Positions 1 to 7,879 of a DNA stretch of 26,170 nucleotides are shown here, piece after piece. This DNA comes from Thiopontia sp964344435 (GTDB lineage: Bacteria > Pseudomonadota > Gammaproteobacteria > GCF-002020875): assembly GCA_964344435.1 (NCBI GenBank), contig CAYFNH010000026.1, forward strand, positions 1 to 26,170. The letters run 5' to 3'. The position numbers and the translations under genes are program-made. Positions within the stretch are counted from its first letter, which is position 1. Every line of letters begins with the position of its first letter. The notes beneath the pieces were generated by a model. The model was not told the origin of the DNA. It saw only the letters and a program-made list of their open reading frames with translations, and made no database searches.

Positions 1-10
1 TCCTAATTAT

Positions 11-19
11 TGGTATAGT
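11..19 (+). promoter_or_regulatory. Candidate extended -10 for the receiver gene
   Basis: TGGTATAGT matches an extended -10 (TGn followed by TATAGT). Transcription would start near base 26 and give a leader of about 50 nt before the ATG at 78. Any -35 box falls outside the window, so this rests on the -10 alone. Confidence 0.4.
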
Positions 20-77
20 ATTCCGGTAGGCTCGATTCAGAGTAACTACAATTCAGGTAAGGCAAGGAGCTTCCACC

Positions 78-542
78 ATGGCGCGTGATATCAGAGTACT
101 GGTAGTGGATGATGATGAAAATATCCATAACCTATATCGGTCCATCTTTAAACTACCGCAGGATAACGAAGAAGATGAAGCGTTGAGTGAGCTGTTCGAT
201 CTGCTGGATGTGGAAACCGTGATGTCCGGGCAGGATCCGCTCTATCCGGTCGAACTCTGTTCGCAGGGGATTGAGGCGATCCGCGCGGTGCAGGAGTCGG
301 TAACCCAGGGCTCCCCCTTCTCACATGCATTGATCGATATGCGTATGCCTCCGGGGATTGATGGACTGGAGACTGCACAACGGATTTTGAAGGTGGATCC
401 GGACATCCAGGTGACCTTTGTGACCGCCTATGCAGACTATACCGCCGAGGAGATTATGGAGAAGGTGGGCGACAACTACAGTTATGTCCAGAAGCCCTTC
501 AACGAGGAGAGTATTCTCACCCGGATCGAGTCAAAGCACTGA
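78..542 (+). CDS. Stand-alone receiver-domain response regulator
   Basis: A 154-residue single-domain receiver with no attached output domain. The acidic pocket DDD lies at residues 11-13, the phosphoacceptor is Asp87 in the ALIDMRMPPG motif, and the conserved Thr (about 116) and Lys139 in the QKPF motif are present. An extra segment at about residues 26-60 separates the first helix from the second strand, making it longer than a CheY-type protein. This form, with its DMRMPPGxDGLETA signature, occurs in receivers that precede sensory or GGDEF modules, but here the protein ends after the receiver. AAGGAG at 64-69 is well spaced from the ATG. It converges with the NarL-type gene, with 13 bases between their ends. 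It probably passes or drains phosphate in the adjacent phosphorelay, but its partner is inferred from position only. Confidence 0.85.
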   Translation: MARDIRVLVVDDDENIHNLYRSIFKLPQDNEEDEALSELFDLLDVETVMSGQDPLYPVELCSQGIEAIRAVQESVTQGSPFSHALIDMRMPPGIDGLETAQRILKVDPDIQVTFVTAYADYTAEEIMEKVGDNYSYVQKPFNEESILTRIESKH

Positions 543-555
543 GGCGGGATCACCT

Positions 556-1206
556 CTATTCATCAATGATGCCTACCCGATAGGCGTAGGCGACCAGCTC
601 GACACCGTTTTGTAGCTCCAGCTTCTGCATCATGTTCTGGCGATGCTTCTCTACCGTGCGCGGGCTGACAAAGAGTTTGTCTGCAATCCCCTGATTGGTG
701 AGACCACTGGCCAGTGCCCGCAAGATATCTTTCTCCCGGCTGGTGAGGATTCTGGAGGAGAGCGCCTCCATCGCCTGTTCGATCGAGGTGCCTTTGGCCA
801 GCTCTTCAGAGAAGATCGAGGGGCTGACAAAGGTGTTGCCATCCACAATCTGCTGAATGGCGGCGATGATCTCTGCCGGCGGAGTCTCCTTGGTGATAAA
901 GCCACGGGCACCCGCCTGCAGCATCTCTGTTGCACGGTGTTTGTCGGAGATACTGCTGAGGCCAATGACGATCACCTGCGGGAACTGTTTGTGGATCTTG
1001 AGGGTACTCTCGATGCCATCCATGTCCGGCATGCGAACATCCAGCATCACCACCTCGGGTTGGTGTTCGGCAATCAGCTCCAGCGCACGGACTCCACTCT
1101 CGGCGGTATCGACAATCTCGACCGCGTGATCCTGTCCCAGAAAGGTGCGTAGCGCCTCCCGGATGAGCTGTTGGTCATCTACCAGCAGTACACGTATGGG
1201 TTTCAT
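556..1206 (-). CDS. NarL/FixJ-type DNA-binding response regulator
   Basis: A 216-residue two-domain regulator. The receiver covers residues 1-120, with Asp10/Asp11, phosphoacceptor Asp56 in VVMLDVRMPD and Lys106 in the GFITKE motif. A LuxR-type helix-turn-helix covers about 153-216 (LTSREKDILRALASG...SPRTVEKHRQN). The start is ATG at 1206. A longer in-frame reading back to 1383 would only re-read the kinase's Hpt region in another frame and was discarded. The ATG shares one base with the kinase stop codon (TAATG), so the two are almost certainly co-transcribed and translationally coupled, and this is the natural output of that kinase. Its target genes cannot be told from the sequence. Confidence 0.93.
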   Translation of the reverse strand: MKPIRVLLVDDQQLIREALRTFLGQDHAVEIVDTAESGVRALELIAEHQPEVVMLDVRMPDMDGIESTLKIHKQFPQVIVIGLSSISDKHRATEMLQAGARGFITKETPPAEIIAAIQQIVDGNTFVSPSIFSEELAKGTSIEQAMEALSSRILTSREKDILRALASGLTNQGIADKLFVSPRTVEKHRQNMMQKLELQNGVELVAYAYRVGIIDE

Positions 1207-3905
1207 TATGGAGTCATCTCCCGGATTATCTGTGCAAACTGTTGTAACAGAGCAGTAACGGCATCGGGTCTCTCCTGTTCTGCCTGCTGCTGTAGTGCAG
1301 CCATGGTGGCCCCTGCCTGATCCAGTCCAAGGATGAGTGCATTGCCCTTGAGGGCATGGGCGGTCTCTGCCAGTTGCACCCACGCCTGTTCCCGGCTCAT
1401 CTGTTCCATCAACTCCAGCTTCTGCAGGCTATCCTGCACAAACAGGGCTGTCAAATGGTCACTGCCCTCCCTCTCGGTTGTCGTGTTGATCGTGTCGGTA
1501 GTGGATGGCGTGGTTTGGGATGCCTGCTGCAGGGTAGAGAAGAACTGCTCCTTGCTGGCCGGTTTCGGCAGCCAGTGGGTGCAGCCCGCCTCCATTGCCC
1601 GCTCCCGGGTCTGTTCCAGCACATCAGCAGTCATCGCAATGATCGGAACCGGGGGCAGCCCTCTCTCCTGTTCATGCTGGCGAATGAGGCGTGTGGCCTC
1701 AATACCGTCCAGCACCGGCATGCGTAGATCCATCAGAATCAGGTCGACCGCTTCCTGCTGGTAGCGTTGCAGCGCCTCTGCCCCATTCTCTGCAGACAGC
1801 AGGTGGTAGTTGGGTGCGGCCAGATAGTTTTCTATCACCAAGCGGTTGATTTTCGAGTCATCCGCCAGTAGCACCGTGAGCTGTTGGGGGGCTCTGGTAG
1901 AGGTGATCAGAGCGGGCAGGGCGGTCTCGGCCTCATCGGTCGCGATGCGTAGCGGCAGCAAAATATAGAAATCGCTGCCTTCGTGTTCGCTGCTCTGGAA
2001 CCAGATCTCCCCTCCGATCTGCTCCACCAGCGAGTGGGTGATGGAGAGCCCCAGACCGGTACCGGGCGGACTGTTTTCATCCTCGTCATGGGCGCGACTG
2101 AAGGCGCTGAAGAGGGATTCCTGGGCTGTCTGAGGAATGCCTCTTCCGGTATCACTGACCCGAATACGGATGGTGATCTCGCTCTCTCCCTCGATCTCCA
2201 GGGAGATGACCAGAGAAATTTTCCCGTGGTCGGTATATTTGATGGCGTTGCTGAGGAGGTTGAGCAGGATCTGTCGCAGCACCTTTGGATCCCCCATCAG
2301 GCGATCGGGTATCGAGGGTTGTACCTTGCTGGTGAATTGCAACCCCTTGCCGCCGGTATCGAGTTGCACAATGGCGCTGATCTGCTGGATCAGCTGCTGC
2401 AGGGAGAACGGGACAATGTGCAGGGTAAACTGGTTGGCCTCGATCTTGGAGAAGTCGAGGATGTTGTTGAGCAGATCGGAGAGGTGTCGACTGGAGGTGG
2501 TGAGCGACTCTACAAATTGCTGTTGCTGAGGTGTAAGCGTGGTTTCAGCCAGCAGTTCGGAGAGGCCGACAATGCCATTCAGCGGGGTGCGGATCTCGTG
2601 GCTCATGCGGGCCAGAAATTCGCTCTTGCTCCGGTTGGCCTCTTCGGCCTCCTGCTGGCTCTTCTTCAGTGCGGCGGTACGGTAGTAGACGTGATGCTCC
2701 AGGTTGTCCTGGTACTCCTCCAGATCCTGGGTGTGGCTGTCGATGGTGATCAGCATCTTGCCAATGGATTCGGAGAGCTGGCGAATTTCGTTGATACGAA
2801 CCCGTTTCGGGAGCTGTGCATGCGCCTTCAGCAGGGGCTCTCCCAGGGTGATGCTGCGAGTTACCTGAGTTAGTCTCAACAGAGGGCGAATCAGCGGGAG
2901 GGAGACCAGGAAGGCGAGCAGCAGGGCAAACAGTGCGGCGATGCTGCCGGTCTGAAACAGGATGTGACGCAGCTCATCCACCGTGGCCAGTGCGGCATCC
3001 TCGGTCTTGAACAGAGTCATGCCCAGATTGAGCTCCTGCAGTGGTTGCCAGATCACCAGAATCGGCTCGCAGGCGGTATCGATATTCCAGCCAGCCCCCT
3101 GTTCTCCCCGCAGTGCGCGAATCATCGGCAGGGTGTCGATCTGTTCCATGCGGAAGGTGCGGCACTCATCACTGGGTTCGGGGGCATTCCAGTTCAGGTG
3201 CAACATGGCAATCCCGTTCTGGTTACGGGTTGCCAGTAGCAACTCACTGTTGTGGTTGAGCTGCTGTTGCTGTTTACGCACGGTGAGTAGTTGATTCAGG
3301 TTGTGTAGATCAATTTCGGCTGCGACCCATCCGATCAGCTGGTTACGCCTGTATACCGGAGCCGTCATGAAGGTGGCCAGGTGGCCATAGGGTTCGTAAT
3401 AGGCGTGGAAGGGTGATGAAATTTTCCCACTCTCACGGGCCTGCTTGAAGCTGTTGGCAAGCACCGATTCGCTGTAAAAGCCGCTTTCCAGATCGATGTC
3501 GGTAATTTCCGGGTAGAGCAGATCCTCGACAACGTATCCCTCAGGGGAGAGCAGTACCAGGTTTTTCATCCCCCATTGTCGAATCAGGGTCGGTAGTGAG
3601 GGGTTGTTCTGCAGCAGGGTACGGTGTATCCGTGGGTTGCGTACCGGGTAGTTCTGTAGCTGCTCTACCAGCTGAGAGGATTGGGACAGGTTGAGCAGGT
3701 GGTGGCGGCGTTCAGAAAAAAAATCCTCAATCTGGTGTTTACGGATCTCGCTGACAAAAGTGAGGTCGCGTAGAATCTCCTGGGTGAGTGCCTCCCGGGC
3801 AAGAAACAGGGCGACACTCCCCATGATGATAAGCGGTACCAGGGCAACAATCAGAAACCATCCGATCTGCTGTGTGGTCAGGTTGTGAAGGCGATTGGTT
3901 TTCAT
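1206..3905 (-). CDS. Hybrid sensor histidine kinase with receiver and Hpt domains
   Basis: A membrane phosphorelay kinase of about 899-905 residues. Numbering here is from the upstream ATG at 3923. A first membrane segment (about 19-43) and a second (about 323-346) bracket a periplasmic sensor of roughly 280 residues. A HAMP linker and coiled coil (about 347-430) follow. HisKA has His442 in the SHEIRTPLNG motif, and the ATPase has DTGRGIP and GTGLGLSI boxes. The receiver has Asp732 in LILMDLRMP, and a C-terminal Hpt domain has His856 in AHALKGNA. The architecture is the BarA/ArcB-like H-D-H relay. The ATG at 3905 (MKTNRL) is preferred because GGGGAGAG stands before it and the membrane segment follows promptly. 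The ATG at 3923 remains possible. The signal sensed is unknown. It is divergent from rplU and overlaps the downstream regulator by one base. Confidence 0.93.
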   Translation of the reverse strand: MKTNRLHNLTTQQIGWFLIVALVPLIIMGSVALFLAREALTQEILRDLTFVSEIRKHQIEDFFSERRHHLLNLSQSSQLVEQLQNYPVRNPRIHRTLLQNNPSLPTLIRQWGMKNLVLLSPEGYVVEDLLYPEITDIDLESGFYSESVLANSFKQARESGKISSPFHAYYEPYGHLATFMTAPVYRRNQLIGWVAAEIDLHNLNQLLTVRKQQQQLNHNSELLLATRNQNGIAMLHLNWNAPEPSDECRTFRMEQIDTLPMIRALRGEQGAGWNIDTACEPILVIWQPLQELNLGMTLFKTEDAALATVDELRHILFQTGSIAALFALLLAFLVSLPLIRPLLRLTQVTRSITLGEPLLKAHAQLPKRVRINEIRQLSESIGKMLITIDSHTQDLEEYQDNLEHHVYYRTAALKKSQQEAEEANRSKSEFLARMSHEIRTPLNGIVGLSELLAETTLTPQQQQFVESLTTSSRHLSDLLNNILDFSKIEANQFTLHIVPFSLQQLIQQISAIVQLDTGGKGLQFTSKVQPSIPDRLMGDPKVLRQILLNLLSNAIKYTDHGKISLVISLEIEGESEITIRIRVSDTGRGIPQTAQESLFSAFSRAHDEDENSPPGTGLGLSITHSLVEQIGGEIWFQSSEHEGSDFYILLPLRIATDEAETALPALITSTRAPQQLTVLLADDSKINRLVIENYLAAPNYHLLSAENGAEALQRYQQEAVDLILMDLRMPVLDGIEATRLIRQHEQERGLPPVPIIAMTADVLEQTRERAMEAGCTHWLPKPASKEQFFSTLQQASQTTPSTTDTINTTTEREGSDHLTALFVQDSLQKLELMEQMSREQAWVQLAETAHALKGNALILGLDQAGATMAALQQQAEQERPDAVTALLQQFAQIIREMTP

Positions 3906-3973
3906 CTCTCCCCATTTTTGCATACTGTGGTGCAGGGCAACAGCGCTTAGAGTGTTTGTAGCGCAAAACGGGT

Positions 3974-4002
3974 TTGACCCCCTCTATCCATCCGTGTAAA
4001 AT
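3974..4002 (+). promoter_or_regulatory. Sigma70 promoter of rplU-rpmA
   Basis: TTGACC at 3974-3979 and TAAAAT at 3997-4002 are separated by exactly 17 bases, a near-consensus housekeeping promoter. Transcription should start near 4009 and leave a leader of about 70 nt before rplU. Confidence 0.8.
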
Positions 4003-4024
4003 CGCGCCTCTTTTATCGGCGGGT

Positions 4025-4039
4025 AGCCCCGAAGGGGCT
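4025..4039 (+). promoter_or_regulatory. Leader hairpin upstream of rplU
   Basis: AGCCCC, loop GAA, GGGGCT forms a perfect 6-bp stem inside the predicted rplU leader, 39 bases before the start codon. No run of T follows, so it is not an intrinsic terminator. It could stabilise the mRNA or bind a ribosomal protein for feedback control. The hairpin is seen; its role is conjecture. Confidence 0.5.
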
Positions 4040-4078
4040 TCTGTCAGTAAGTCATTTATTGAATTTGGAGTGTTCAGG

Positions 4079-4390
4079 ATGTACGCAGTAATCAAAACCG
4101 GTGGCAAACAGTACCGCGTTGCAGAGGGCCAAACCCTACGTGTAGAGAAGCTGGGCGTAGAAGAGGGCGGTGATGTGGAGTTCGATCAGGTCTTGATGGT
4201 TGCTGATGGCGACGATATCAAGGTGGGCGCCCCATTGGTGGATGGTGGCAAGGTTACCGCCACCGTAGTAGCAAATGGTCGTGGCGACAAGGTGAAGATC
4301 ATCAAATTCCGTCGTCGCAAGCATCACCGCAAGCAGATGGGGCATCGTCAGTCCTATACTGAGGTGAAGATTACCGGTATCAACGCGTAA
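4079..4390 (+). CDS. rplU: 50S ribosomal protein L21 (bL21)
   Basis: The 103-residue product has the normal length for bL21 and begins MYAVIKTGGKQYRV, the family's hallmark. It ends with the basic stretch KIIKFRRRKHHRKQMGHRQ that contacts 23S rRNA. An in-frame upstream ATG at 3974 exists but lies in the -35 box of the promoter, so the start at 4079 is chosen. It is the first gene of the rplU-rpmA operon. Confidence 0.97.
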   Translation: MYAVIKTGGKQYRVAEGQTLRVEKLGVEEGGDVEFDQVLMVADGDDIKVGAPLVDGGKVTATVVANGRGDKVKIIKFRRRKHHRKQMGHRQSYTEVKITGINA

Positions 4391-4426
4391 CAGCAGGCGT
4401 TCAACAGAGTGTAAGGAAGTAAGAAG

Positions 4427-4684
4427 ATGGCACATAAAAAGGCAGGTGGTAGTACTCGAAATGGTCGCGATTCCGAATCGAAACGGTTGGGTGTCAAGCG
4501 TTTTGGTGGTGAGAGTGTAATCGCAGGTAATATTCTGGTGCGTCAACGTGGCACCCATTTCCACCCCGGAGTCAACGTGGGGCGTGGCAAGGATGATACC
4601 CTGTTTACCAAGGTCGACGGCGTGGTCACCTTCGAGGTCAAGGGGCCAAAGAGCCGGAAGTTTGTGAGCGTTTATCCTGCATAA
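4427..4684 (+). CDS. rpmA: 50S ribosomal protein L27 (bL27)
   Basis: The 85-residue product starts MAHKKAGGSTRNGRDS, the flexible N-terminus of bL27 that reaches towards the peptidyl-transferase centre. No N-terminal propeptide of the Firmicutes type is present, so the protein is used as made. AAGGAAG lies upstream of the ATG. It lies 36 bases after rplU and is followed by a strong terminator, so these two genes form a closed operon. Confidence 0.97.
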   Translation: MAHKKAGGSTRNGRDSESKRLGVKRFGGESVIAGNILVRQRGTHFHPGVNVGRGKDDTLFTKVDGVVTFEVKGPKSRKFVSVYPA

Positions 4685-4710
4685 CCTGCAAACCGATCCG
4701 AACCGCTTTG

Positions 4711-4741
4711 AAAAGGCTCCGTTGATGCGGGGCCTTTTTTT
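4711..4741 (+). terminator. Intrinsic terminator after rpmA
   Basis: AAAAGGCTCCG (4711-4721) pairs with CGGGGCCTTTT (4728-4738) over 11 bp with one G-T wobble and a 6-base loop. The run of T continues to 4741. This is a textbook rho-independent terminator that ends rplU-rpmA before obgE. Confidence 0.9.
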
Positions 4742-4773
4742 ATGCCGCTGGTCAGTATGGAAATAATTTAGAA

Positions 4774-4938
4774 GTAACTATTCAGCTCACCCCTGAAATC
4801 CGTCATTTCGGCGTTCAAAAATGGTCATTTACACGTGTAAACTCACATTTTCTGCCTTGAACTGACGAATTTCAGAGGCAATCTGAACAGCTACAGTCAT
4901 TATTTTTTACAATTTTCAGGTAACCCCTGAATAGTTAC
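4774..4938. mobile_element. 165-bp IS66-type non-autonomous element (MITE) with 8-bp target duplication
   Basis: The element starts GTAACTATTCAG (4774-4785) and ends CTGAATAGTTAC (4927-4938), perfect 12-bp inverted repeats. A further 7 matching bases (CCTGAAA) follow after a 6-base mismatch. The flanks are identical: ATTTAGAA at 4766-4773 and 4939-4946, a perfect 8-bp target duplication. GTAA...TTAC ends with 8-bp duplications are the known pattern of IS66-family elements. Inside are a second inverted pair (TGAAATCCGTCA 4794-4805 with TGACGAATTTCA 4863-4874) and a central 14-bp palindrome at 4828-4841. There is no transposase gene, so it would need one supplied elsewhere. It sits 10 bases before the obgE start codon once the duplication is counted. 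Confidence 0.85.
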
Positions 4939-4956
4939 ATTTAGAATTGAGCTGTT

Positions 4957-5973
4957 ATGAAATTTGTAGACGAAGCAACTATTCGCGTTGAGGCTGGAGA
5001 TGGTGGCAATGGCAGTGTCAGTTTTCGTCGCGAGAAATTCATCCCCAAGGGGGGACCGGATGGTGGCGATGGTGGCGATGGTGGCAGTGTCTATCTGATT
5101 GGGGATGAGGGGCTCAATACCCTGGCGGATTTCCGTTTCAAGCGGATGCATCGTGCCGAGCGCGGGCAGAACGGCATGGGCCGGGAGAAAACCGGATACA
5201 AGGGGGGCGACAAGCAGGTGCCGGTGCCGATTGGCACCCTGGTCTATGATGATGAGACCGATGAATGTATCGGTGAGGTGCTGAAAGAGGGGGAGCAGCT
5301 GCTGGTTGCTCAAGGGGGCTATCATGGTTTGGGGAATACCCGTTTCAAGAGCAGTACCAATCGGGCGCCACGCCGCTCCACGGATGGCACTCCTGGTGAG
5401 AGGCGTTTCCTGCGTCTGGAGCTCAAGGTATTGGCAGATGTGGGGTTGCTGGGGATGCCCAATGCCGGCAAGTCCTCGCTGATTCGAGCCATCTCTTCAG
5501 CACGACCCAGAGTGGCAGACTACCCTTTTACCACGCTCTATCCCAACCTCGGAGTAGTACGGGTGGATGCCTCACGCAGTTTTGTGGTGGCTGATATCCC
5601 CGGGGTGATCGAAGGCGCGGCAGAGGGGGCGGGGCTGGGTATTCAGTTCCTCAAACATCTCTCGCGCAACCGGATACTGCTTCATCTGTTGGATGTGGCC
5701 CCCTGTAGTGGATGTACCGACCCGGTAGCGTCGTTCAGAAAGGTGGAGTCCGAGCTGGTCAAGTTCAGTGAAGAGTTGGCACAACTACCACGTTGGTTGG
5801 TGCTCAACAAGCTGGATCTGTTGCCGGAGGCAGAGCAGGAGTCAGCCTGTAGTGCGGTGCTGGATGCCCTGCAGTGGCAGGGGCCGGTATTCAGAATCTC
5901 TGCACTCAATAAACAGGGAGTGGATCCACTGGTATTTGCGTTGATGGATGCACTGGAGAGAGAGGAGGCCTGA
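4957..5973 (+). CDS. obgE: GTPase Obg/CgtA
   Basis: An essential GTPase that acts in late 50S assembly and stress signalling. The 338 residues cover the glycine-rich Obg domain (about 1-158, with the GGPDGGDGGDGG repeat at 32-43). The G domain follows: G1 GMPNAGKSS at 166-174, G3 DIPG at 213-216 and G4 NKLD at 284-287. It is shorter than the E. coli protein, lacking most of the acidic C-terminal tail. The start at 4957 gives the canonical MKFVDEATIRVEAGDGGNG opening. Only a weak GAG lies at 4949-4951 as ribosome binding site, and the mobile element ends close upstream, so expression signals here are probably altered. One base separates it from proB. Confidence 0.96.
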   Translation: MKFVDEATIRVEAGDGGNGSVSFRREKFIPKGGPDGGDGGDGGSVYLIGDEGLNTLADFRFKRMHRAERGQNGMGREKTGYKGGDKQVPVPIGTLVYDDETDECIGEVLKEGEQLLVAQGGYHGLGNTRFKSSTNRAPRRSTDGTPGERRFLRLELKVLADVGLLGMPNAGKSSLIRAISSARPRVADYPFTTLYPNLGVVRVDASRSFVVADIPGVIEGAAEGAGLGIQFLKHLSRNRILLHLLDVAPCSGCTDPVASFRKVESELVKFSEELAQLPRWLVLNKLDLLPEAEQESACSAVLDALQWQGPVFRISALNKQGVDPLVFALMDALEREEA

Positions 5974-5974
5974 G

Positions 5975-7102
5975 ATGACGGATACCAGAGCGGTGCTGGC
6001 ACAGACCAGACTCTGTGTGGTCAAGTTTGGCAGCGCCATTCTTACCAACGATGGAGAGGGGTTGGCCACCGAATCAATCCGCAGTTGGGTCGAGCAGATT
6101 GTTGCCCTGCGTAACGCCGGGATGGAGGTGGTGTTGGTCTCCTCCGGTGCGGTGGCCGAAGGGATGAAGCGTCTGTCGATGCAGCAGCGGCCTCATGCCA
6201 TTCATGAACTGCAGGCCGCGGCAGCGGTAGGGCAGACAGGGCTGGTTCAGGCCTATGAGAACTGCTTTTCACGTCACAACATTCACACTGCACAGATATT
6301 GCTGACCCATGATGACCTCTCCAACCGTAAACGCTATCTCAATGCGCGTAGCTCCATCCGCACCCTGTTGCAGATGGGAGTGGTGCCGATCGTCAATGAG
6401 AACGATACCGTCGCCATCGACGAGATTCGCCTGGGGGATAACGATACCTTGGCGGCTTTGGTAGCCAACCTGATCGAGGCAAATTTGCTGGTCATCCTGA
6501 CAGATCAGCAGGGGATGTATGATGCCGACCCGCGCACTAACCCGAATGCCCAGCTGCTGGACCGTGTCGAGGTGGATGACCCTGCACTGGATCAGATGGC
6601 CGGCGACTCCAGAGGAAAGCTGGGGCGCGGGGGGATGGCAACCAAGGTGCGCGCGGCCCGACTTGCGGCACGTTCGGCAACGGCAACGGTGGTTGCCCCG
6701 GGGCGGGAGCCGCTGGTATTACAGCGGCTGTTTCAGTCTGAACAGATCGGTACCCTGTTTCTTCCGGGGCGACAGCGCCGCGATGCCCGCAAGCGCTGGA
6801 TGCTGGGACACCTGCAGATGTGTGGTAATTTGGTGATTGATGCGGGCGCTGTTCAGGTATTGCAGGAGTCGGGGCGCAGCCTGTTGGCGGTGGGGGTTCG
6901 CAAGGTGGAGGGGCGTTTCCAGCGGGGGGATTTGGTCTCACTCAGGAGCGACTCAGGAGAGGAGGTTGCTCGTGGTCTGGTCAACTACTCTGCCGAGGAT
7001 ATCCAGAAGATCGCCGGCAGAGCCAGCGAGCAGATCGAGGCTCTGTTGGGGTATATCGATGAAGAGGAGGTGGTTCATCGGGATAATCTGGTGCTGTTGT
7101 AA
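5975..7102 (+). CDS. proB: Glutamate 5-kinase
   Basis: Phosphorylates glutamate as the first step of proline synthesis. The 375-residue product has the amino-acid kinase fold (about 1-265: CVVKFGSAILT, LVSSGAVAEG, VPIVNENDTVA, GRGGMATKVRAA). A C-terminal PUA domain (about 285-370) follows, as in the E. coli enzyme. The ATG at 5975 is preceded by GAGAGAGGAGG, which lies inside the end of obgE, so the two genes form an operon. An upstream in-frame ATG within obgE (5948) is not needed. proA is not in the window. Product inhibition by proline is expected from the family. Confidence 0.96.
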   Translation: MTDTRAVLAQTRLCVVKFGSAILTNDGEGLATESIRSWVEQIVALRNAGMEVVLVSSGAVAEGMKRLSMQQRPHAIHELQAAAAVGQTGLVQAYENCFSRHNIHTAQILLTHDDLSNRKRYLNARSSIRTLLQMGVVPIVNENDTVAIDEIRLGDNDTLAALVANLIEANLLVILTDQQGMYDADPRTNPNAQLLDRVEVDDPALDQMAGDSRGKLGRGGMATKVRAARLAARSATATVVAPGREPLVLQRLFQSEQIGTLFLPGRQRRDARKRWMLGHLQMCGNLVIDAGAVQVLQESGRSLLAVGVRKVEGRFQRGDLVSLRSDSGEEVARGLVNYSAEDIQKIAGRASEQIEALLGYIDEEEVVHRDNLVLL

Positions 7103-7483
7103 AACAGTGGGCTAACCGGTTTGCGTGGACTTATCTTGCTCAAGACAACCATTGAATTCTAATATTATGTCTTGTGTGATAGTATTCATCCGATGATTTT
7201 ACCCCGCCAGCGTCGGTTGAACCTGGAATCCTCAGTTGACCGCTTGAAGCAGGCTCAACATCTTCTTATGAAAACAATTTCTCAAGAAACCAGCTTCACT
7301 CAACGGGTGAGGATCGCTACGAACCAAATTGCACGCACAGGCGCACGCATTACTGCGTTACAACTCCTTGCAATAGCTGGCTATTACGCGTCGTTGTGCC
7401 TTGTCCTGCGCACACCTGTACGCACACTTTGGCCCGTCCAATTGAGGAATCTAGGTTGAAGAAGTTTGCGCCAGAGTAACGAT
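7103..7483. other. Gene-free stretch between proB and the hemerythrin gene
   Basis: This stretch of 381 bases holds no convincing gene. It is richer in A and T than its neighbours. It contains an inverted pair CAAGACA (7141-7147) and TGTCTTG (7168-7174), then the nested-palindrome repeat described separately (7217-7460). An open frame of 95 codons (7172-7459) spans that repeat but has no recognisable domain or good ribosome binding site and is judged accidental. No clear promoter for the hemerythrin gene was found. Confidence 0.6.
7217..7460. repeat. Nested-palindrome element of about 244 bp (MITE-like)
   Basis: The outer arms 7217-7238 and 7439-7460 are inverted repeats matching at 18 of 22 bases. 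Inside, 7324-7349 and 7407-7432 are inverted repeats matching at 19 of 26. At the centre are AATAGC and GCTATT around TG, plus ACAAC and GTTGT. A side hairpin is offered by GAAGCAGG (7246-7253) and CCAGCTTC (7290-7297). The whole can fold into one long branched stem. Nested inverted repeats without a coding gene suggest a dispersed mobile repeat. I could not find a target duplication, so the exact ends are uncertain. Confidence 0.6.
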
Positions 7484-7870
7484 ATGGAAGAGATCATCTG
7501 GTCAGACCAATATTCGGTAGGGATCCCCTCGGTTGATGCGCAGCACCAGGCCATCGTGGAGCAGATAAACCGGCTCCTCGCCACAGTGGCCAACTCATCG
7601 GAACATATTGCCGCGATCAATGCTCTGATTACACTGGGTACAGAGCATTTGTCCCATGAGGAGGATCTGCTCATTGATTATGACTACCCAAACTATGAGC
7701 AGCACCATGCGGAGCATCAGCGCTACAAAGATGGTTTCTATACCATTTTGTCCGACCCGGACAAACCGCTGGAAGATAAGACCGCCTTTATAAAAAGCTG
7801 GTGGAACCACCATATCCTGTATGAGGATATGAAGTACAAACCATTTTTTGCTGGAAAGGCAGTCCAGTAG
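7484..7870 (+). CDS. Bacteriohemerythrin
   Basis: A 128-residue four-helix-bundle protein with a non-haem di-iron site that binds O2. All seven expected ligands are present: His21, His55, Glu59, His74, His78, His110 and Asp115 (motifs DAQH, EHLSHEE, HHAEH and HHILYED). No membrane or signalling domain is attached, so it is a soluble single-domain form, likely an oxygen store, carrier or sensor. The ATG at 7484 gives the usual opening (MEEIIWSDQYSVGIPSVDAQH). An in-frame TTG at 7466 is a possible longer start. The structured repeat lies just upstream, and the end converges on the permease gene nine bases away. Confidence 0.93.
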   Translation: MEEIIWSDQYSVGIPSVDAQHQAIVEQINRLLATVANSSEHIAAINALITLGTEHLSHEEDLLIDYDYPNYEQHHAEHQRYKDGFYTILSDPDKPLEDKTAFIKSWWNHHILYEDMKYKPFFAGKAVQ

Positions 7871-7879
7871 GCATTGTGT

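Noticed and set aside
542..556. Possible terminator between the convergent regulator genes
   Set aside because: Only a 4-bp GAGG/CCTC pairing is present and there is no T run.
1983..2873. Open frame of 296 codons opposite the kinase gene
   Set aside because: It lies fully antisense to a clear, motif-rich kinase and has no domain of its own. Long antisense frames are common at this GC content.
5068..5092. Short tandem ggtggcgat repeat in obgE
   Set aside because: It encodes the normal glycine-rich loop of the Obg domain.
7172..7459. Open frame of 95 codons after proB
   Set aside because: It runs across the nested inverted repeat, has no good ribosome binding site and shows no recognisable domain; the repeat explains the open frame better.
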